Origin: Spirochaetales bacterium
GTDB taxonomy: Bacteria > Desulfobacterota_D > UBA1144
Assembly: GCA_002730475.1 (NCBI GenBank)
Contig: PCAG01000008.1
Location: forward strand, 1 to 19,613
DNA length: 19,613 nt
Direction: 5' to 3'
A program made the position numbers and the translations under genes. The notes beneath the pieces were generated by a model. The model was not told where the DNA came from and made no database searches. It saw nothing but the letters and a program-made list of their open reading frames with translations. This document shows positions 14,195 through 19,613 of the stretch, one piece after another. Position 1 is the stretch's first letter. Every line of letters starts with the position of its first letter.

Positions 14195-15478
14195 ATGGTT
14201 ATGAAAAAAGTTAATATAGGAATTATTGGTCTAGGGACAATCGGATCTGGCGTCTATAAGATTCTTAACGAAAGAAGGGCCCGAATAAAGAAATTATACG
14301 GTATTGATATCAAGATAGTTCGATGTTGTGATATATCAGAATCTTCAAAAAGGAAATTAAAAATTTCCAATTCGCAATTCACTAAAGACTTTAGAGTAAT
14401 TACAAGAGACAAGAATGTTGATGTAGTTATAGAGCTCATTGGCGGAACTAAGGTTGCATACAAGATTTCAGAAGACGCAATTAAAAACGGGAAAAATTTA
14501 ATAACAGCAAACAAGGCATTGCTGGCCGAACGTGGCAAGGACATAGATAAACTTCTAAGTAAGACCGGAAAAAATATTAACTATGAAGCAAGTGTTGGTG
14601 GAGGAATACCTATTATAGGAACTATTCGGGATTCAATTTTAATTAATAATATTCTTTCTTTTCAAGGGATTATGAATGGTACATGCAATTATGTTCTTTC
14701 GTTAATGTCGAGAAAAATAGAATTTCAAGATGCTATAAAGGCAGCTCAAAAGGCGGGTTTCGCCGAGACTGATTCAACACTAGACATCAATGGAAAAGAT
14801 ACAGCTCATAAGGTTGTCGTGCTATGTAAAACATGTTTTGGGCTAGATGTAAAATTGAAAGATATGTTCATTGAGGGAATTGAGAATATTACATCCTATG
14901 ACTTGGATTGTTCAGAGAAATTAGGCTACAAAATAAAACTTCTAGGCATTGGCAGGATAATCAATAACCACTTAGATGCAAGAGTTCATCCGGCTTTGGT
15001 TAGACAAGACAACCCATTAGCAAATGTTGATAACGAATTTAATGCAATCCTCGTAAATTCGAAAAATCTTGGACCATTTATGAGTTACGGATATGGTGCC
15101 GGAATGCTTCCTACCGCCTCTGCTGTCGTGTCCGACATCATCAGAATATCAAGAGAAGATTCCAATATAAAGATTAATCAAGCTAAAAGACTAAGTATGT
15201 ACAAGATAGATAATTTGGAGAGCAAATTCTACTTAAGAATAGAACTACAAGATGAAAGTGGTAATTTGGGAACGATAACAAGTATCCTTGGTCAATATAA
15301 AATAAGTATAGATAAAATAATTCAGAATAGTGGGGATTCGAAAGTCAAAGGTGTTCCTGTTATTATCCTAACTAAGAAAAACAAATTCCATACTGTAAAT
15401 AAAGCTATTAATAAAATGAAGAAGTTGAAATTTGTTGGCAACAATCCGTTATTACTTCCTATAGAGGATTCCATTTGA
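14195..15478 (+). CDS. hom: Homoserine dehydrogenase
   Basis: Reduces aspartate semialdehyde to homoserine with NAD(P)H, the branch point to threonine and methionine. 427 residues in three parts: an N-terminal Rossmann fold with GIIGLGTIGSGV (8-19), the catalytic domain with ITANKALLAERG, YEASVGGGIPII, MNGTCNYVLS and AETDSTLDINGKDTAHK, and a C-terminal ACT domain from about residue 345 (YLRIELQDESGNLGTI), the usual site of threonine feedback. GYGAGMLPTASAVVSDI is also typical. Start could be the ATG at 14195 or 14201; neither has a clear SD. The stop overlaps the TTG start of the kinase gene by four bases. Confidence 0.96.
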   Translation: MVMKKVNIGIIGLGTIGSGVYKILNERRARIKKLYGIDIKIVRCCDISESSKRKLKISNSQFTKDFRVITRDKNVDVVIELIGGTKVAYKISEDAIKNGKNLITANKALLAERGKDIDKLLSKTGKNINYEASVGGGIPIIGTIRDSILINNILSFQGIMNGTCNYVLSLMSRKIEFQDAIKAAQKAGFAETDSTLDINGKDTAHKVVVLCKTCFGLDVKLKDMFIEGIENITSYDLDCSEKLGYKIKLLGIGRIINNHLDARVHPALVRQDNPLANVDNEFNAILVNSKNLGPFMSYGYGAGMLPTASAVVSDIIRISREDSNIKINQAKRLSMYKIDNLESKFYLRIELQDESGNLGTITSILGQYKISIDKIIQNSGDSKVKGVPVIILTKKNKFHTVNKAINKMKKLKFVGNNPLLLPIEDSI

Positions 15479-16542
15479 AGGAATCGGACATCGATTTTAA
15501 AAATCTCATCTTAGATAATATCAGGGAAGGAATAGTATTGCTAGATTCGGAATCAAATTTTGTATTCATGAATCAGGAGGCCGAAAACATAATTGGAGTT
15601 TCGAGTCAACGATTTAAAAAAGATAACGATATTAGTTTATTTGATAAGCAAATTGGAGATCTGATAAGCTCTATAAAAATTGATCAAAAAACAAAATATA
15701 TTAACGAAATTAAAATTAGAGACATGTTTAACAAAGAAAATATTATTTCGGTTTACGTAAGACCTATTCTTAATTATGAGAATACATCTCCTGAGCTTCG
15801 GCACATATTAATACAATTTACAAATCTTGAGGGAATGCACTTGCTAAATAAAAAAACAAAGCTTGATGAAGAAGAAGAATTAATGAGTCAACTTTTTTAT
15901 GGACTTGCTCATGAAATCAAAAATCCTTTAGCTGGAATAAAAGGAGCTGCGCAGTTGATTAATTCGCAAGACAAATCCTCAGACACTATCAAAGAATGTT
16001 CTGATATAATAGAAAAAGAAGCGGTCCGATTATCAGAATTGGTTAATACCTTTAAACATCTCCAGCCTCATTCCTCCGCCACTTTCAGCGAAACAAATAT
16101 AAACGAGCTACTAGATGAGGTAATAAATATTTGTTCAAAAGAATACAAAAAAAAAGATGTCGCTATCTTCGTATCTTTTGAATCTGAAGCAGTCAATATA
16201 TTATGCGACAAAGAATTACTTCGTATAGTATTATTGAATATCGTAAAAAATGCTTACGATTCCATCGATACAAAGGGAGAGATTCGTATCTCAGCTAAGA
16301 GAATCAAAGACTTTAAATTAAATAACAAGAATCTTTTACAAATTAACATTGAAGATTCAGGACAGGGTATCAAGGAAACTGAGATTAATAAGGTTTTTCA
16401 ACCTTTCTATTCAACTAAAAAGAATGGTCAAGGCATAGGATTATTTCTAAGCCAAAAAATCATAAATAAGTTTGGAGGATTTATTGAGGTCCATTCTAAA
16501 ACCAATGGGGTCGTATTTAGAATCTACATACCTGCAAACTAA
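15475..16542 (+). CDS. ntrB: NtrB-like sensor histidine kinase
   Basis: A soluble sensor kinase of the NtrB (GlnL) type, which phosphorylates its partner NtrC-like regulator downstream. 355 residues: a PAS domain (about 10-110, beginning LILDNIREGIVLLD), the dimerisation/phosphoacceptor helix HEIKNPLAGIKGAAQL with His146, then the HATPase domain with the N box LLNIVKNAYDSI, G1 box EDSGQGI, F box FQPFYSTKK and G2 box GQGIGLFL. No membrane segment. The HEIKNPL-GAAQL wording is specific to NtrB-like kinases. The start is TTG at 15475, overlapping the hom stop in TTGA, with AGAGGA (15463-15468) 6 bases upstream. Whether it senses nitrogen is unproven: no PII or glutamine synthetase gene is in the window. 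Confidence 0.9.
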   Translation: MKESDIDFKNLILDNIREGIVLLDSESNFVFMNQEAENIIGVSSQRFKKDNDISLFDKQIGDLISSIKIDQKTKYINEIKIRDMFNKENIISVYVRPILNYENTSPELRHILIQFTNLEGMHLLNKKTKLDEEEELMSQLFYGLAHEIKNPLAGIKGAAQLINSQDKSSDTIKECSDIIEKEAVRLSELVNTFKHLQPHSSATFSETNINELLDEVINICSKEYKKKDVAIFVSFESEAVNILCDKELLRIVLLNIVKNAYDSIDTKGEIRISAKRIKDFKLNNKNLLQINIEDSGQGIKETEINKVFQPFYSTKKNGQGIGLFLSQKIINKFGGFIEVHSKTNGVVFRIYIPAN

Positions 16543-16569
16543 TTTTAAGGACTTAGGTATAATTGCTTT

Positions 16570-18006
16570 ATGGATAAATCAATTCTTATTGTCGATGACG
16601 AAGAAAGCATACAGAAAGTATTGACTATGTATTTAGACAATTTGGGATATAAAACGCATAGCATAGGGAAGCTATCTGAAACCTATTCCGTTTTAAAAAA
16701 ATCTAGATTTGAACTAATACTTCTAGATATAAATTTGCCAGATGGAAATTCATTAGATTATTTAAACAAAATAAGAGAGATAAGTAATAACTCTTCTATC
16801 ATTATAATTACGGCTCAAGATACGATGGCTAACGCTATCGATGCTATCAAAAATGGCGCCTATGATTATATAACTAAGCCTTTTGATTTTAATTCAGATT
16901 TAGCATTAACTATTGACCGCGCTATAAAGAATTCGATAAATACAAATAAAATTATCGAACTAGAAGATAATTTAAAAGACAAGGAAGATAGTGCCTTCGA
17001 TATAATTGGCAAATCTCCACAGATGACAAAGATTTTCAAAGATATTGGCCGAATTTCTCAATCCGACCATACAGTGTTAATAACTGGGGAGTCTGGAACT
17101 GGAAAAGAATTGGTGGCTAAAGCAATACATATAAGTGGTCCAAACTCCACAAAAAATTATGTCCAAATTAACATAACTGCCATACCTAGTGATTTACTTG
17201 AGAGCGAGTTATTTGGTTACGAGAAAGGAGCCTTTACGGGAGCTCAGAGTAAGAAGATTGGTAGGTTCGAAGAAGCCAATGGTGGAACAATACTGCTTGA
17301 TGAGATTGGAGATATGTCTTATGATCTGCAAAGCAAAATTCTAAGAGTTTTAGAAGAAAGGAAATTCTATAGATTAGGGGCACAAAAACCAGTCGAGTTT
17401 AATTGCAGAATTATCACTTCTACTAATAAGAATTTAGAGAGAGAAGTAGAAAATAAAAATTTTCGTGAAGACCTATTTTTTAGATTGAATTCTATTAATA
17501 TCGAACTTCCTCCATTAAGAGAACGAAAGTCCGATATTCCTCTCTTGATAGATTTTTTTCTTATTAAATACGCAAATAAAAATGAATCGCCCAAATCGAT
17601 TGATGATGACTTCTTAAATGTGTTCTTGAAATATGATTGGCCAGGAAACATTAGAGAATTGGAAAATTCAATTAAGAAACTTGTTCTTATGATGCCAGAC
17701 TCTGAATTAACACTAGATTCAATAAAAGAACATCTACCAAGGGTATTTAATAAATCTGAGAACGATAACAATAAAATTAATTATCTAAAATTAATTGAGA
17801 ACATATTTAGTGATACAAACCTACCTGAAACTAATCTATATAAATTTATTACAGATAAAATTGACAAGCCTCTAATAGAATCAGTGCTAATCAAAAACAA
17901 AGGAGATTTAAGACTTTCATCCAAGAAACTTGGACTCGACGAAGATTCTTTGAGAAAAAAAATTATCGATTTGAATATCGATTCCAGTATAATCAAAGAC
18001 TTTTGA
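16570..18006 (+). CDS. ntrC: NtrC-family sigma-54-dependent response regulator
   Basis: An enhancer-binding activator of sigma-54 RNA polymerase, 478 residues in three domains. Receiver (1-120): acid pocket DDE at 9-11, phosphoacceptor Asp53 in LLDINLPDG, Lys103 in TKPF. AAA+ domain (about 143-385): Walker A GESGTGKE (173-180), the sigma-54 contact loop GAFTGA (220-225), Walker B ILLDEIGD (241-248), and RLNSINIELPPLRER. C-terminal Fis-like helix-turn-helix (about 425-475) with KNKGDLRLSSKKLGLDEDSLRKK. All key residues are present, so it should be active. It lies 27 bases after the NtrB-like kinase. Its last 14 bases overlap the 3' end of rnc on the other strand. I saw no convincing -24/-12 sigma-54 promoter in the window's intergenic gaps, so its targets are elsewhere or not recognisable. 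Confidence 0.92.
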   Translation: MDKSILIVDDEESIQKVLTMYLDNLGYKTHSIGKLSETYSVLKKSRFELILLDINLPDGNSLDYLNKIREISNNSSIIIITAQDTMANAIDAIKNGAYDYITKPFDFNSDLALTIDRAIKNSINTNKIIELEDNLKDKEDSAFDIIGKSPQMTKIFKDIGRISQSDHTVLITGESGTGKELVAKAIHISGPNSTKNYVQINITAIPSDLLESELFGYEKGAFTGAQSKKIGRFEEANGGTILLDEIGDMSYDLQSKILRVLEERKFYRLGAQKPVEFNCRIITSTNKNLEREVENKNFREDLFFRLNSINIELPPLRERKSDIPLLIDFFLIKYANKNESPKSIDDDFLNVFLKYDWPGNIRELENSIKKLVLMMPDSELTLDSIKEHLPRVFNKSENDNNKINYLKLIENIFSDTNLPETNLYKFITDKIDKPLIESVLIKNKGDLRLSSKKLGLDEDSLRKKIIDLNIDSSIIKDF

Positions 18007-18655
18007 GTTTTCTCAGAGTCTTCTTCGCGCAATTATTTTGCGCAATCTTCTTGCTTTTGCCTATTGCACTGAATTGTTTTACACCACCGATATAGACGGA
18101 AACATGGAACGTTCTACTGTGAGGTGGTCCAACTTCCTTATCAACCTCATATTTTGGAACAGAACCAAATTGTTTCTGACTTATAATCTGCAAAATAGAT
18201 TTATAATCTTCATCAATAATTTTCAAAAAATCTTGATTTAAAAGAAATTTATTCAGGAATTTTTCTGACTCCCGTATGCCAGAATCAAGATATATCGCAC
18301 CTACAATTGCTTCGAAGAGTCCCGAGAGATTGGATTCCTTCGTTCTTCCATTGGATCTTAATTCTCCTCTTCCTAATAAAAGGAAGTCGCCGAGACCAAG
18401 ACGTTTTGCAATTCTATACAATGATTTTGAGCTAACAATTTGATTCTTCAGCTTTGACAAATCACCTTCATCGTAGCCTGGAAAAATTTTAAATAAGCAT
18501 TTCACAGTTACAAAGCCAATTACTGAATCTCCAAGAAATTCGAGTCTTTCATTGTCATTGCTATTATTTTCATGGCCATACGATTTGTGCGTTATAGACT
18601 CCAAAAGAAGATTTTTGTTCCTAAACTTATACCCAATTTTAGTCTCTAAACTCAT
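17993..18655 (-). CDS. rnc: Ribonuclease III with one altered catalytic-acid position
   Basis: RNase III cuts double-stranded RNA in rRNA processing and mRNA decay. 220 residues, normal length: nuclease domain (about 1-145) and dsRNA-binding domain (about 150-218, beginning YKSILQIISQKQFG and ending QNNCAKKTLRKL). The signature NERLEFLGDS (35-44) has Glu36, Glu39 and Asp43, matching E. coli Glu38, Glu41 and Asp45. The second acidic block reads SGLFEA (111-116): Glu115 matches Glu117, but Gly112 stands where Asp114 is expected. The codon is GGA, two base changes from an Asp codon. The start ATG at 18655 gives a standard N-terminus. It is divergent from the MoxR-like gene. Confidence 0.95.
   Translation of the reverse strand: MSLETKIGYKFRNKNLLLESITHKSYGHENNSNDNERLEFLGDSVIGFVTVKCLFKIFPGYDEGDLSKLKNQIVSSKSLYRIAKRLGLGDFLLLGRGELRSNGRTKESNLSGLFEAIVGAIYLDSGIRESEKFLNKFLLNQDFLKIIDEDYKSILQIISQKQFGSVPKYEVDKEVGPPHSRTFHVSVYIGGVKQFSAIGKSKKIAQNNCAKKTLRKLKSL
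18027..18043 (+). terminator. Candidate terminator hairpin for ntrC inside the rnc coding region
   Basis: GCGCAA (18027-18032) pairs with TTGCGC (18038-18043) over the loop TTATT, 20 bases after the ntrC stop. The bases after it are T-rich but broken by C and G (AATCTTCTTGCTTTTG), so termination would be modest. The same bases encode the end of the RNase III RNA-binding domain on the other strand. Confidence 0.3.
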
Positions 18656-18702
18656 GAGGCTAATCTAGCATAAAATATGACAATATTGAAAACGAAATCT
18701 TA

Positions 18703-18731
18703 TTGATGTAAATTTAGTGTAACGGTATTCA
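18703..18731 (+). promoter_or_regulatory. Possible promoter of the MoxR-like gene
   Basis: TTGATG (18703-18708) and TATTCA (18726-18731) are 17 bases apart, putting the start near 18739, about 10 bases before the ATG. The -10 matches poorly, and no SD is seen before the gene. Confidence 0.3.
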
Positions 18732-18748
18732 TACCATGGATTAATTAT

Positions 18749-19613
18749 ATGCCTAATTCTTTTGAAATATTACGAGCCGAAATGGATGAACTAGTCGTTG
18801 GGCACACCGATGTCAAAACCGCCCTCTTGTTAGGGATCATCGCAAGGGAACATATTTACATTCAAGGGCCCCCAGGTACTGCAAAAACGATGTTATCAGA
18901 AATAATTTCTAAATCTGCCGAGTTGAATTTCTTTTTTTACCAAATGCATAGAGATACAAGACTATCAGAATTAGTTGGGGATCTTGTAATTTCTAGAGAA
19001 GATACAAAAAATGGTGAACTGATTAGACAAGATATCATCAAAGGAGGGATATTAACTTCGGAAATATGTCTACTTGACGATATTTCCAGAGCGCCAGGAG
19101 AATCCCTAAATGTACTCCTAAGGATACTAAATGAAAGGAAGTACGGAGAAGATTCCATCCCCCTTCTAACTGCAATTGCAACAAGCAATCCGACTGCCGA
19201 TGAATACTACAATGAGCCACTGGATCCTGCGAATCTTGATAGGTTTGTTATTCAAATTAATGCAGATGGTTTATCGTATGGAAAGCAATGGGATGATGTG
19301 AAGAAAATTGTGAGTTTATACTCTACAAGAAACGGTTCCTATGATCTCATTACAAAAGTTGGAAAGAGTGCGCTAGACGAAAGCTACTCTCAATTTGAAA
19401 AAGTTGTCGTTCCAGTAGAAGTTCAAGAAGTATCTAACCTTATTCAAGATAGTGCGTCTGCTCTTTCACAACTTGACCGAGCGGCGTTATCTGTATTGGG
19501 AACTCAAGCTAAGAAAGATGAACAAAGAACAGAGATATCGGGTCTAATCCAAGATAGTGTTAATACTCTCGCAGAGATAGCAGACGGATCGCCTAATGTT
19601 CCTGTAACAGAAA
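18749..19613 (+). CDS. MoxR/RavA-type AAA+ ATPase, 3'-truncated by window edge
   Basis: The frame runs from ATG at 18749 to the window edge without a stop, giving 288 residues so far. It is a MoxR-class AAA+ chaperone-like ATPase: Walker A GPPGTAKT (40-47), Walker B ICLLDD (106-111) followed by ISRAPGESLNVLLRILNERK, which is the class's post-Walker B helix, sensor 1 ATSNP (144-148), and LDPANLDRFVIQI with the arginine of that motif. The usual catalytic Glu after the Walker B Asp is Asp111. Past residue 220 the sequence departs from the typical lid and holds two similar 16-residue segments (227-242 and 262-277). MoxR proteins often work with a VWA-domain partner that inserts metal cofactors or matures complexes; such a gene may lie beyond the right edge. 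The start has no SD. Confidence 0.88.
   Translation, partial: MPNSFEILRAEMDELVVGHTDVKTALLLGIIAREHIYIQGPPGTAKTMLSEIISKSAELNFFFYQMHRDTRLSELVGDLVISREDTKNGELIRQDIIKGGILTSEICLLDDISRAPGESLNVLLRILNERKYGEDSIPLLTAIATSNPTADEYYNEPLDPANLDRFVIQINADGLSYGKQWDDVKKIVSLYSTRNGSYDLITKVGKSALDESYSQFEKVVVPVEVQEVSNLIQDSASALSQLDRAALSVLGTQAKKDEQRTEISGLIQDSVNTLAEIADGSPNVPVTE

Overview
The window is an AT-rich bacterial chromosome segment with dense, short-spaced genes, no insertion sequences, no phage genes and no CRISPR array. The four tRNA genes do not encode their 3' CCA. A sigma-54 type NtrB/NtrC pair, a DUF1460 envelope amidase-like gene and the order rsmD-coaD-aspartate aminotransferase suggest a diderm lineage near the former Deltaproteobacteria, Nitrospinota or Dadabacteria. 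That placement is inference from gene content and order only. Most of the window is core metabolism and housekeeping.

Left part (1-1595): the C-terminal three quarters of argJ enter from the left edge. Minus-strand tRNA-His, tRNA-Arg and tRNA-Pro follow. Between tRNA-Arg and tRNA-Pro, on the opposite strand, lies a small self-contained unit: a promoter-like sequence, four regularly spaced hairpins whose stem bases covary, a fifth hairpin touching a strong Shine-Dalgarno, a 67-residue very basic ORF, and a hairpin with a T tract. I recognise neither the protein nor the leader, and this is the most unusual part of the window.

Minus-strand block (1639-8415): two adjacent genes encode the halves of a heterodimeric ABC exporter with complementary defects in their ATP sites; one half also lacks about 35 residues of the NBD helical subdomain. 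Upstream is a tight three-gene operon: a Cdc48/VAT-like double AAA+ ATPase, a secreted or membrane-anchored DUF1460 protein, and an unrecognised 143-residue protein, ending at an intrinsic terminator.

Plus-strand block (8478-18006): recF, yqeY, pepF, rsmD, coaD, an aspartate-type aminotransferase and hom, then an NtrB-like kinase and NtrC-like sigma-54 activator. recF diverges from cdc48 across a short region where the two predicted -10 boxes overlap. The aminotransferase and homoserine dehydrogenase both serve the aspartate amino-acid family, and hom overlaps the kinase gene by 4 bases. A minus-strand tRNA-Ala sits between aminotransferase and hom.

Right part (17993-19613): rnc (RNase III) on the minus strand overlaps the ntrC tail by 14 bases and has Gly in place of one of the usual four catalytic acids. 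A MoxR/RavA-type AAA+ gene starts at 18749 and runs off the right edge; it has a changed Walker B and an internal duplication. No gene-free stretch exceeds 300 bases; the longest (1083-1281) holds the promoter and hairpin array.
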